From a virus: a stretch of 22,130 nt of DNA. The notes beneath the pieces were generated by a model. The model was not told the origin of the DNA, ran no database searches, and was given only the letters and a program-made list of their open reading frames with translations. The position numbers and the translations under genes were made by a program. Below are positions 16,029 to 21,175 of the stretch, piece after piece. Location: positions 1 to 22,130 of IMG/VR virus record IMGVR_UViG_3300050821_003624; one strand, given 5' to 3'. The stretch's first letter is position 1. Each line of letters opens with the position of its first letter.

Positions 16029-16310
16029 TCATTTAAGCCCCATACACTTCATCCAACGCATTCCATGCCTATTCCTTAAGAATGTCCTTATATTATAAAG
16101 ACTCTTTTTGTTTTTTTGCGTAATTTTTGGATTCGTGCGTTGAGATATGAGATTCAAGTTGTCTTCTGAACCATTTAGAATGCTTTTACTGTATGACTTT
16201 TTATTTTTTGCGGTGGGATTGGCGTTAGGATAATCATTATCCTTACCGGGGGACGTACCCGACTCCCCCACCTGGCCTCTAGGCTCTCCTTCAATTGGCA
16301 ACATTCTCAT
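16029..16310 (-). CDS. 93-residue basic protein candidate, unknown
   Basis: GAGG six bases before the ATG at 16310 supports a start. The product is Asn/Lys/Ser-rich, hydrophilic, with a basic C-terminus (FLRNRHGMRWMKCMGLK). Two strong inverted repeats lie inside it (16227-16243 and 16248-16269), which is unusual for coding sequence; the region may instead work as DNA or RNA structure. Function unknown and coding status only moderately supported. Confidence 0.45.
   Translation of the reverse strand: MRMLPIEGEPRGQVGESGTSPGKDNDYPNANPTAKNKKSYSKSILNGSEDNLNLISQRTNPKITQKNKKSLYNIRTFLRNRHGMRWMKCMGLK
16227..16269. repeat. Two adjacent inverted repeats near the small terminase gene
   Basis: AGGATAAT at 16227-16234 and ATTATCCT at 16236-16243 form an 8-1-8 perfect palindrome. 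Four bases later GGGGGA (16248-16253) and TCCCCC (16264-16269) form a second stem with a ten-base loop. They lie 130 bases downstream of the putative terS gene. A packaging recognition site or a protein operator is possible; no family match is claimed. Confidence 0.6.
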
Positions 16311-16397
16311 TGATCCTCAAGCATTTAAGCGTTTGCCTTTGATACTCAATGCTTTGCAGCGAATCTACTTCCGATAATACATGATATGGTTCGAAAG

Positions 16398-16850
16398 CTA
16401 CTCAAGTGCTTCTAATTGGCTATCGAGCTTGGAGACAGACGTGGAAATGTGCTCAATTACGCTTCTATGCGACTCATTAGAAGTTGATAATCCATCCATC
16501 AATCTGCCCTTTTCTGTCATTATTCCAACAGTCGTTGCAATCTGCAAAAGGCTTGATTCTGCGAACTTTTGAGGTGTCATCGCAAGCAAACCTTGCAAGC
16601 CACGCTTGTAGAAAAGACCTTTCATTCCATCTTTTGTTTTACTCACTACTTGCGGTGAAAGGTCTTCTAACTCAGGATCATTCCATATCCTTGTAATTGT
16701 GTTTCTATTGGCATGAGTCAACGGAACAACATCCTGAACACTTAAATTAGAATCTTTAAGAGAACGAATAGCTAATTTTTCTGCAATAGAATAGCGTTTT
16801 CCATGCACTTTCTTATCGTATGACTTAGATGGATTTTCGTCTTGTTCCAT
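16398..16850 (-). CDS. terS: Putative terminase small subunit
   Basis: A 150-residue protein. Residues about 20-60 (RYSIAEKLAIRSLKDSNLSV, then THANRNTITRIW) form a helix-turn-helix that would recognise the phage packaging site. The following helices (KRGLQGLLAMTPQKFAESSL) and ATTVGIMTEKGRLMDG match the oligomerisation region common in small terminases of this HTH type. The C-terminus is a coiled helix (SVSKLDSQLEALE). AGGG lies eight bases before the ATG. It would partner TerL, though about ten small genes separate them. Another HTH regulator is the alternative. Confidence 0.65.
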   Translation of the reverse strand: MEQDENPSKSYDKKVHGKRYSIAEKLAIRSLKDSNLSVQDVVPLTHANRNTITRIWNDPELEDLSPQVVSKTKDGMKGLFYKRGLQGLLAMTPQKFAESSLLQIATTVGIMTEKGRLMDGLSTSNESHRSVIEHISTSVSKLDSQLEALE

Positions 16851-17088
16851 TCTTAACCCTATGCGTACTATTTATTTTCGTGCATTCCATTGAAAAGCAA
16901 TTTGAACATAGCAGAGTTTCTCTTGAATCGCAACTTTCGTTATTGCATTGAAAAGAAGAACCGCAAAGCGAACAGAGGTGAAAATGTATTGAAACGTGGA
17001 TTCTGGCGAGCGGATTTGATGGGAACGGATTTAAGCTGATTGTTTGTTTGCTTGATTTGCGGTTTAGATTGCTCAATGCGTTATGCAT
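16825..17088 (-). CDS. Cys-rich zinc-finger-like ORF upstream of terS
   Basis: An 87-residue frame whose end overlaps the terS start by 26 bases. Seven cysteines sit in 31 residues (39, 42, 48, 53, 61, 64, 69) as C-x2-C-x5-C-x4-C-x7-C-x2-C-x4-C, a pattern unlikely by chance and typical of a folded zinc-binding domain. There is no clear ribosome site; the ATG is 16 bases inside the upstream frame, so coupling is possible. Only the cysteine pattern and position argue for a real gene. Confidence 0.45.
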   Translation of the reverse strand: MHNALSNLNRKSSKQTISLNPFPSNPLARIHVSIHFHLCSLCGSSFQCNNESCDSRETLLCSNCFSMECTKINSTHRVKNGTRRKSI

Positions 17089-17267
17089 AGAAAACTCATG
17101 TTTTTATGCATTTGATGTGGTGAATGCATCATTTGTTTATGTTTGTACTGCGATTGCGCCAATTTCAATTGCGTTTGCACATAGCAGTAGCAGAAGGGAT
17201 AAGGTGTGGATTTGGTGAGATTGTCGGTCTCGATGGGTGGGGCTGGCGAATTCCGCTTATTGGCCAT
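17073..17267 (-). CDS. 64-residue leader-region ORF, doubtful
   Basis: The first frame downstream of the leftward promoter at 17379-17407. It encodes 64 residues rich in Gln, His, Pro and Thr (YVQTQLKLAQSQYKHKQMMH) with three cysteines. GAAGGA lies 14 bases before the ATG, rather far. It overlaps the next ORF by 16 bases. No family recognised; it may be only a transcribed leader. Confidence 0.3.
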   Translation of the reverse strand: MANKRNSPAPPIETDNLTKSTPYPFCYCYVQTQLKLAQSQYKHKQMMHSPHQMHKNMSFLCITH

Positions 17268-17378
17268 TTTTACCGCGCATTTCCTTCTGTTCGTAGTTTG
17301 CGCATTCCCTTTCGAATATCGCTTCGCTTATTCGACGATCTAATAGCGGGACATTGGAATCAGACCGCTGCACTTGCG

Positions 17379-17407
17379 AGTATTCATCCGTTTGCTTGAT
17401 TTGTCAA
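17379..17407 (-). promoter_or_regulatory. Leftward sigma70-type promoter for the minus-strand genes
   Basis: Reading the minus strand, TTGACA (17407-17402) is a perfect -35, followed by a 17-base spacer and AATACT (17384-17379), four of six matches to the -10. Transcription would begin near 17371 and run toward terS and the virion genes. It is the only good leftward promoter seen upstream of that block. Confidence 0.6.
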
Positions 17408-17417
17408 GGGGAATCCA

Positions 17418-17441
17418 TTAAGTATGATTTTTAACACTTAA
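17418..17441. repeat. Inverted repeat between divergent promoters (possible operator)
   Basis: TTAAGT at 17418-17423 and ACTTAA at 17436-17441 face each other across 12 AT-rich bases, centred between the leftward and rightward promoters. Related half-sites (GCTTAG near 17462, CACTTAG near 17492) lie in and after the rightward promoter. A repressor bound here could control both directions. No binding protein is known. Confidence 0.45.
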
Positions 17442-17454
17442 ATAGAAATATATG

Positions 17455-17483
17455 TTGACATGCTTAGGTATGTGTCCTATATT
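17455..17483 (+). promoter_or_regulatory. Rightward sigma70-type promoter
   Basis: TTGACA (17455-17460), a 17-base spacer and TATATT (17478-17483) make a near-consensus promoter. The first gene follows at 17518 with AAAGGAG upstream, so the leader is only about 28 bases. The strength suggests early expression by the host polymerase. Confidence 0.8.
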
Positions 17484-17517
17484 TATATTAGTCACTTAGA
17501 GATCAAAGGAGAGAGAG

Positions 17518-17625
17518 ATGGAGAAGCTTGTCGATTTATCTTTCGCATTTTTCATATTTTCAGCGGGAATTTCATTATTAGTATTTGTTGGGATTTCATT
17601 TTATGAAATCAAAAAAAGAAAATAA
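17518..17625 (+). CDS. 35-residue one-helix membrane protein
   Basis: The first gene after the strong rightward promoter, with AAAGGAG six bases before the ATG. It encodes 35 residues: a short N-terminus (MEKLVDL), one hydrophobic helix (FFIFSAGISLLVFVGISFY) and a basic tail (EIKKRK), so the C-terminus is probably cytoplasmic by the positive-inside rule. A host-inhibiting, lysis-related or superinfection role is possible; nothing decides between them. Confidence 0.7.
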   Translation: MEKLVDLSFAFFIFSAGISLLVFVGISFYEIKKRK

Positions 17626-17653
17626 GAGAAGAAATAACAAGGAGAAATCTAAC

Positions 17654-17875
17654 ATGAAATCCATCAACGAAGTTTATGCGGATTGCACGTTCGATCAATT
17701 GCAGATTAAGCTTTGGACAATTGGAAGAATCATCGAAGAATTTCACCAGCGTGAGCAATCTATTCCCAATGGCTATCGAAAAACGATTCTGGATGCGAGA
17801 GCGGCCGCGCAACGATATGGGCTTAGTAATGCCATGATTGCCCGAATTGAGCAGGAGGGGGCTGAGGAGGTATGA
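17654..17875 (+). CDS. Small helical protein, unknown
   Basis: I choose the ATG at 17654 because AAGGAG lies ten bases upstream; the frame is open further upstream but without a ribosome site. The 73-residue product is helical (FDQLQIKLWTIGRIIEEFHQ; TILDARAAAQRYGLSNAMIA) with one cysteine and an acidic end (EQEGAEEV). A small DNA- or protein-binding regulator is possible, but no HTH is clear. Its stop overlaps the next ATG (ATGA). Confidence 0.75.
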   Translation: MKSINEVYADCTFDQLQIKLWTIGRIIEEFHQREQSIPNGYRKTILDARAAAQRYGLSNAMIARIEQEGAEEV

Positions 17876-18054
17876 GAGAACATACAACACATTTTGATGA
17901 TTGCGGATGCCTCTCTGATTATTACAAGGATTTCCTTAAAGAAATAATTGAGGAATTTGGTCTTTTCCATTCGGTAAAGAGAGATAAAAAACATACCAAA
18001 TGTTCGCGCTGCGAATTACTTCACAAAGCAATGAAAATATGTGGGATGACTTAA
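17872..18054 (+). CDS. 60-residue Cys/His-rich protein
   Basis: GAGGAGGT directly precedes the start, which overlaps the previous stop by four bases. Cys11, Cys13, Cys44, Cys47 and Cys57 with nearby histidines suggest a zinc site; the segment between is an acidic helix (SDYYKDFLKEIIEEFGLF). The C-terminal part is basic (VKRDKKHTKCSRCELLHK). It belongs to a chain of coupled microproteins. Function unknown. Confidence 0.7.
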   Translation: MREHTTHFDDCGCLSDYYKDFLKEIIEEFGLFHSVKRDKKHTKCSRCELLHKAMKICGMT

Positions 18055-18185
18055 TGACGTGGCATGAGATTCTTTATCTTCGTAGGTGTGATCAGATGCG
18101 GAAATTCTACGGGACATCAAATGATTGGATTCAGTCAATGATCTGGGAGAAATGGTGTTTTTTATCGGCGGGGAATCCATTATGA
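18054..18185 (+). CDS. 43-residue aromatic-rich protein
   Basis: The ATG at 18054 shares its A with the previous TAA (TAATG), so translation is coupled; the ribosome site (GGGATG) is weak. The 43-residue product (MTWHEILYLRRCDQMRKFYG, then a Trp-rich helix) has four tryptophans. It ends in ATGA with the next gene. Function unknown. Confidence 0.55.
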   Translation: MTWHEILYLRRCDQMRKFYGTSNDWIQSMIWEKWCFLSAGNPL

Positions 18186-18250
18186 CGGAGGCGATCTACT
18201 TTTCTATTATCGTGCTAGCCTGTGTTTATATTTTGTTTGTAAAGGAATGA
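18182..18250 (+). CDS. 22-residue one-helix membrane peptide
   Basis: Starts in an ATGA overlap, with GGGGA seven bases upstream. The product is almost entirely one membrane helix (IYFSIIVLACVYILFV) ending Lys-Glu. It resembles other very small phage membrane peptides only in shape. Coupling on the upstream side and the composition are the evidence. Confidence 0.5.
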   Translation: MTEAIYFSIIVLACVYILFVKE

Positions 18251-18253
18251 ATT

Positions 18254-18391
18254 GTGAAAACGTGCGAGAAATGTCAGCGGATGATAAAGACGGGATGTCA
18301 GGTTTGTGGACGTTGGCTTTGTTACAAATGCAAGGGGAAGAAAAAAGATTGTCAGAATTGTGTGAAACTTGAACAATTAGAGGCGGCATGA
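18254..18391 (+). CDS. 45-residue protein with four CxxC pairs
   Basis: A GTG start at 18254 with AAAGGA seven bases upstream. Eight cysteines form four C-x2-C pairs (4/7, 15/18, 23/26, 33/36) in 45 residues, enough to bind two zinc ions, in a RING- or B-box-like spacing; no such family is claimed. The rest is basic (RMIKTG; KGKKKD). It ends in ATGA with the next gene. A compact metal-binding adaptor or nucleic-acid binder is the likely shape. Confidence 0.65.
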   Translation: MKTCEKCQRMIKTGCQVCGRWLCYKCKGKKKDCQNCVKLEQLEAA

Positions 18392-18834
18392 AAGAACCGC
18401 GGCAATTAGACGAGACAGATGTTCTGGCGCCATTTCCTCTCTATTTTACTCCTGAGGGAAAGCCGGCCGAGACTACGGTAACAATCCCCAACCCTGAGAA
18501 TAAAACAGAACTTAAAACATACACGATCGACTGGGATGGCAAGCGCCTTTCCATGCACGAAGAAGGGCCCTGGCCGAGGTTTTGGGGCTGTTTAACCATC
18601 ATTGTGGGCTCTGCCCTGCTTTGGTATGGAATTATCAAAATTGGCCGTTTTTTGTGGACAGCCATTAAAAACACTTTTTTCTTGATTATTTTGTCCGTTT
18701 TGCCTTTAAAAGCCAATATTTCTCCCTCTGGACCCTTTCAACCCGTAAATGATGGGGGGTTGCATGGAACCAATTGCCCGGGCCCTCAAACCCCAATTCC
18801 ACACCTAAAGGAGACCTTAAATGCGAAAGATTAA
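18388..18834 (+). CDS. Two-helix membrane protein (holin-like candidate)
   Basis: A 148-residue protein with GAGG before its ATG. Residues 1-62 are soluble and look like beta structure (PAETTVTIPNPENKTELKTY). Two hydrophobic helices follow: about 65-86 (FWGCLTIIVGSALLWYGIIK) and 89-108 (FLWTAIKNTFFLIILSVLPL), joined by a very short turn. The C-terminal 40 residues are Pro/Gly-rich. The end overlaps the protease gene by 14 bases. The adjacent protease makes a holin or membrane-docking role possible; holins are usually smaller and lack such an N-domain, so this is an inference. Confidence 0.7.
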   Translation: MKEPRQLDETDVLAPFPLYFTPEGKPAETTVTIPNPENKTELKTYTIDWDGKRLSMHEEGPWPRFWGCLTIIVGSALLWYGIIKIGRFLWTAIKNTFFLIILSVLPLKANISPSGPFQPVNDGGLHGTNCPGPQTPIPHLKETLNAKD

Positions 18835-19570
18835 ACGTTACGGCTGGCATCCTGATTTACCCGATCATCGAGATCGTCTTTTTCGGCCTGCTGTGCTTGA
18901 TTCATTGCCACCGGCGGTAGATTTAAGGCCATTGTGTCCCGCGGTTTACGATCAAGGCGAGCTAGGGAGCTGCACGGCTAATGCGATTGCAGGGGCTATT
19001 GAATTCGATCTATTGAAGCAGAATCAGGATTTCAGGCCATCGCGTCTATTCATTTATTACAACGAACGGGTGATTGAAGGCACAATTGATAGCGATAGCG
19101 GAGCGCAATTGAGGGATGGGATCAAGACTGTCGCTCAATATGGGGATTGCCACGAAGAGTTATGGCCTTATGATATCGTCAAATTCGCGGTTAAACCTCT
19201 TCCGGTCTGTTACGACGAAGCTATTAAGTATCAGGCTCTTTCTTACGAATCGCTGGATCAGGACATGGAATCGATGGAGACGTGTTTAGCGTCTGGGTAT
19301 CCATTTGTGTTTGGGTTTAGCGTCTATGATTCATTTGAGAGTCCCGACATGGCAAAAACGGGAGTGCTGGGAATGCCAGGAGAGGATGAGACGCTTCTAG
19401 GGGGTCATGCGGTCATGGCAGTTGGTTATGACCAATCTACCGAAACATTTCTTGTCCGTAATTCATGGGGCCCAAATTGGGGTCAAGCTGGCTATTTCAC
19501 GATTCCCTACGAATATCTGAATGATAGCACGCTCTCCAGTGACTTTTGGACGATTCGGGCCGTTAAATGA
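18821..19570 (+). CDS. Papain-like (C1-type) cysteine protease
   Basis: A 249-residue protein with AAAGGAG before the ATG. The N-terminus YGWHPDLPDHRD is characteristic of microbial C1 peptidases. The active site is complete: Gln45 (oxyanion), Cys51 in ELGSCTANA, His196 in GGHAVMAVGYD and Asn214 in RNSWGPNWG. There is no signal peptide and no long inhibitory propeptide. It lies between a two-helix membrane protein and a 30-residue membrane peptide. It may cut host proteins, or cut cell-wall peptide and so act as an endolysin; the catalytic fold is related to NlpC/P60 and CHAP enzymes. No other lysis enzyme is visible here. Confidence 0.92.
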   Translation: MRKIKRYGWHPDLPDHRDRLFRPAVLDSLPPAVDLRPLCPAVYDQGELGSCTANAIAGAIEFDLLKQNQDFRPSRLFIYYNERVIEGTIDSDSGAQLRDGIKTVAQYGDCHEELWPYDIVKFAVKPLPVCYDEAIKYQALSYESLDQDMESMETCLASGYPFVFGFSVYDSFESPDMAKTGVLGMPGEDETLLGGHAVMAVGYDQSTETFLVRNSWGPNWGQAGYFTIPYEYLNDSTLSSDFWTIRAVK

Positions 19571-19659
19571 TTGGCGTGGATGGCCCTTACTTTCTCACGG
19601 CTTATTTTTGGATAACCACCATTTTCGTTGCTACGATTATTATTTGCTTGAAGAGATAA
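19567..19659 (+). CDS. 30-residue one-helix membrane peptide
   Basis: Starts in an ATGA overlap with the protease stop. The 30 residues are MIGVDGP followed by a membrane helix (YFLTAYFWITTIFVATIIIC) and LKR, so the N-terminus is probably outside. The coupling to the protease suggests that they act together, for example as a small holin or spanin-like helper, which is speculative. Confidence 0.55.
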   Translation: MIGVDGPYFLTAYFWITTIFVATIIICLKR

Positions 19660-19669
19660 TGAAATTTAA

Positions 19670-19864
19670 ATGAATAATTTGACCACAGATGAACTCAAAA
19701 AAATAGAGCAATTGAGAAAAGAACTTTATCCAAAACTTCCGGGCGATAAATTGCCTGAAAGATGGTATGACCATAGGAATGTATTGACGAATGTTCTTTA
19801 TAATCAAGATCTGGATTTTCTCTTTAAATGTCTGGATTTTTTTATTCAACAATTTAAAGCTTGA
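19670..19864 (+). CDS. Small charged protein, unknown
   Basis: A 64-residue frame after the membrane peptide. The first half is a charged helix (TTDELKKIEQLRKELYPKLP), then KLPERWYDHRNV and a hydrophobic end (DLDFLFKCLDFFIQQFKA). There is no good ribosome site; a four-codon frame ends in an ATGA just at its start. The sequence looks protein-like, but translation is only moderately supported. The promoter of the next region begins inside its last codons. Confidence 0.5.
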   Translation: MNNLTTDELKKIEQLRKELYPKLPGDKLPERWYDHRNVLTNVLYNQDLDFLFKCLDFFIQQFKA

Positions 19865-19890
19865 CACGGATGAAGTAGATTTTTTAAGAT
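19861..19890 (+). promoter_or_regulatory. Promoter candidate for a structured transcript
   Basis: TTGACA (19861-19866), an 18-base spacer and TAAGAT (19885-19890). The -35 overlaps the end of the preceding gene. No gene follows closely: the next features are hairpins and terminators, so the product would be a short RNA beginning near 19897. The -10 matches consensus at four of six positions and overlaps an 8-bp stem (19878-19885 with 19903-19910). Confidence 0.5.
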
Positions 19891-19955
19891 TTACCCGTGA
19901 TGAAAAAATCTTGCGAATCAAAAAAACTGTTTTTTGACGGTAATACGTCAAGTAA

Positions 19956-20012
19956 ATGCCACGGGCGAATTTTTCCGCAAGAATTTTTCGCGTCCGTGGC
20001 ATTTTCTTTTTT
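19956..20012 (+). terminator. Strong intrinsic terminator
   Basis: ATGCCACGG (19956-19964) pairs with CCGTGGCAT (19994-20002), and the stem continues inside with GCGAA (19965-19969) and TTCGC (19987-19991) after a two-base bulge. It is followed directly by TTTTCTTTTTT. It fits termination of the rightward operon or of the short RNA. Confidence 0.8.
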
Positions 20013-20069
20013 AGGCGCTTTCAACCTCCTTGGTTTAAAAACCTCGCATTGGTTGGGCGCCTCTTTTTT
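20013..20069 (+). terminator. Second tandem intrinsic terminator
   Basis: AGGCGC (20013-20018) pairs with GCGCCT (20057-20062); inside, CAACC (20022-20026) pairs with GGTTG (20051-20055), and GGTTT (20032-20036) with AAACC (20039-20043). The stem is followed by CTTTTTT. It begins right after the T run of the first terminator. Two strong terminators in a row suggest tight insulation or a two-ended RNA. Confidence 0.75.
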
Positions 20070-20105
20070 GCCCCACGTCATCATTTATTCGGAGAGGGGT
20101 GAATT

Positions 20106-20219
20106 ATGACCTCTGGGGCTTTCTCTTGCTTTTATTGCGGCCATGATCTCATTCTTCATTCTTTCGAGATCGTTTGCTTAGTTGTGAGGTGCAATTCCGA
20201 CCATTGCTTGCATCCCTGA
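20106..20219 (+). CDS. 37-residue Cys-rich microprotein
   Basis: GGAGAGGGG lies seven bases before the ATG. The product (MTSGAFSCFYCGHDLILHSF, continuing VCLVVRCNSDHCLHP) has Cys8-x2-Cys11-Gly and Cys24, Cys29 and Cys34, with His33 and His36, like a minimal zinc ribbon. It lies just after two terminators, so it needs read-through or its own promoter, which I do not see. Function unknown. Confidence 0.5.
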   Translation: MTSGAFSCFYCGHDLILHSFEIVCLVVRCNSDHCLHP

Positions 20220-20540
20220 CCGAACTGGCGTTATGTCGTTAAACTAACCGCGCGGTGAATTCCGCGGGCTTTCGATTTCTCTTACACGTCGATCCGATGG
20301 GCATAAGCTGACAAAGAGAAGAGCCGCCGTAAGTCAAAACGGGATTTATTGAAAGAAACGTGATTGAGGGTTTTTACCCGTCCGGGGCGTGCGTGCGCCA
20401 CACAATCATCTTCTTGGACGTTATAGAGAATATTTGCAAATTGGGCTTTCTTTTAAAGGTATGCCCGGAGGAGAGTCTTTGTCTTTTCTTAGGGGTTAAA
20501 GCCTTTGTTTCTATCTTCTAATCCCCAAAGGCAAAATTTC
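20220..20540. other. Gene-free region with GC-rich dyads
   Basis: About 320 bases with no convincing gene on either strand. It holds a perfect palindrome ACCGCGCGGT (20247-20256), a 5-bp stem CCGCG/CGCGG across CGGTGAATTC, TTCTCTT/AAGAGAA arms 31 bases apart (near 20277-20320), and GGGT-TTTT-ACCC (20368-20379). GC content swings within it. It could be a structured RNA, an untranslated leader or a control site. No known family recognised. Confidence 0.4.
20501..20532 (-). terminator. Weak terminator candidate after the small minus-strand gene
   Basis: GCCTTTG (20501-20507) and CAAAGGC (20526-20532) form a 7-bp stem with an 18-base loop, about 20 bases downstream of the minus-strand gene that stops at 20552. 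On the minus strand TTTAACC follows, a short T run only. Confidence 0.35.
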
Positions 20541-20551
20541 GATTTTCGCGT

Positions 20552-20752
20552 TTAGAAACTGAATTGCAAATCAGCGTTGATTTCTTCTTTGATGGGTTTG
20601 GGCAATTCGGCGAGAATCGCTCGTTCGAAGGCGAGGAGCTCGGTGGGGTTGTAGTGGAATTTGGAGAGAAGGGCGAAAATCTCTCGGGTTCGGTAGCTGT
20701 AGAATTGGCCTTTTTTGCTCACGCAAAGGCTTTGCAAGTCATCTTGAGTCAT
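20552..20752 (-). CDS. 66-residue protein, divergent from the RHH operon
   Basis: AAAAGGAG lies seven bases before the ATG, a strong site, so this is a real minus-strand gene in a plus-strand region. The 66 residues are helical (REIFALLSKFHYNPTELLAF, then ERAILAELPKPIKEEINADL) with one cysteine. It faces away from the ribbon-helix-helix gene across 200 bases with a dyad, an arrangement often seen for regulator pairs. I recognise no family, and no DNA-binding motif is clear. Confidence 0.7.
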   Translation of the reverse strand: MTQDDLQSLCVSKKGQFYSYRTREIFALLSKFHYNPTELLAFERAILAELPKPIKEEINADLQFSF

Positions 20753-20782
20753 ACCATACTCCTTTTAGAATGGCTTTAAATG

Positions 20783-20815
20783 GGCCTACGATTCGATTTG
20801 TTGAACGTTTAGGCC
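20783..20815. repeat. Dyad in the divergent promoter region
   Basis: GGCCTA (20783-20788) and TAGGCC (20810-20815) face each other with 21 bases between; they lie upstream of the 66-residue minus-strand gene and beside the tandem TTGACA motifs. It could be an operator, for instance for the adjacent ribbon-helix-helix protein, but spacing and sequence give no proof. Confidence 0.4.
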
Positions 20816-20895
20816 TTCTGTGCACTTTCCTTCTGTTGACAAGTCTGCCATTTGGTGATGCCAATATGCAATAGAAATCTTTTTATAAATAGTTC

Positions 20896-20925
20896 TTGAC
20901 AGATTGGCCGGGTTGGGGTTACGCT
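20896..20925 (+). promoter_or_regulatory. Promoter candidate for the RHH operon
   Basis: TTGACA (20896-20901), an 18-base spacer and TACGCT (20920-20925). The -10 is weak (T, A and final T match). A second TTGACA lies upstream at 20836-20841 without a clear -10. The gene begins at 20954 with AAAAGGAG upstream. A weak -10 with a perfect -35 fits a regulated promoter. Confidence 0.45.
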
Positions 20926-20953
20926 TCGTTCATTGATTTAAAAGGAGATTTGA

Positions 20954-21175
20954 ATGCCGAAGATTGAAAAGCCGAAACAGAAAAAGCCACCTGCGATTTT
21001 CTTCCATGCTCCCGAGGAATTGCGGGCGCGTCTTAAAATTTATTGCGCGAAAGAACAAAAGACGGTCGGCGATACAATGAACGAGATGCTTTCTCTCTAT
21101 CTCAATTATATGGAGGCGAAACAAAATGAACGTCATTCCACTAAATCAAATGAGACGCTCATCACTCCCGAATAG
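20954..21175 (+). CDS. Ribbon-helix-helix (Arc/CopG-type) DNA-binding protein
   Basis: A 73-residue protein with AAAAGGAG before its ATG. After a basic tail (PKIEKPKQKK), residues 13-18 form the DNA-contacting strand (PAIFFH), residues 20-35 the first helix (PEELRARLKIYCAKEQ) and 37-53 the second (TVGDTMNEMLSLYLNYM), the classic RHH order with a turn at KTV. RHH proteins bind DNA as dimers, usually as repressors of their own operon. It is the first gene of its operon and faces away from a small gene, so a local repressor role is likely. Confidence 0.8.
   Translation: MPKIEKPKQKKPPAIFFHAPEELRARLKIYCAKEQKTVGDTMNEMLSLYLNYMEAKQNERHSTKSNETLITPE

Larger units (their letters stand above)
19897..20069 (+). 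ncRNA. Candidate structured small RNA
   Basis: Between the promoter at 19861-19890 and a second terminator-like hairpin ending near 20069 there is no convincing gene, but a chain of inverted repeats: CAAAAAA/TTTTTTG (19919-19936), TTGACG/CGTCAA (19934-19951), and two long hairpins each followed by a T run. The product would be about 115 nt if it stops at the first T run, or about 170 nt if it reads to the second. No known RNA family was recognised. A leader for the tiny gene at 20106 is the alternative. Confidence 0.45.

Noticed and set aside
17124-17399. Plus-strand 91-codon frame in the divergent control region
   Set aside because: Arg/Phe/Leu-rich product with no ribosome site, and no rightward promoter lies upstream of it.
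19640-20002. Minus-strand frame of 120 codons across the terminator region
   Set aside because: Lys/Phe/Ile-rich low-complexity product from AT-rich DNA, spans a strong plus-strand hairpin and lies opposite better-supported features; no ribosome site.
19897-20109. Plus-strand 70-codon frame through both terminators
   Set aside because: It would be read through two strong terminator hairpins and has no ribosome site; the hairpins explain the sequence better.
20360-20521. 53-codon frame with a GTG start in the gene-free region
   Set aside because: Weak ribosome site, no recognisable motif, and its end overlaps a stem-loop; kept only as a possibility.
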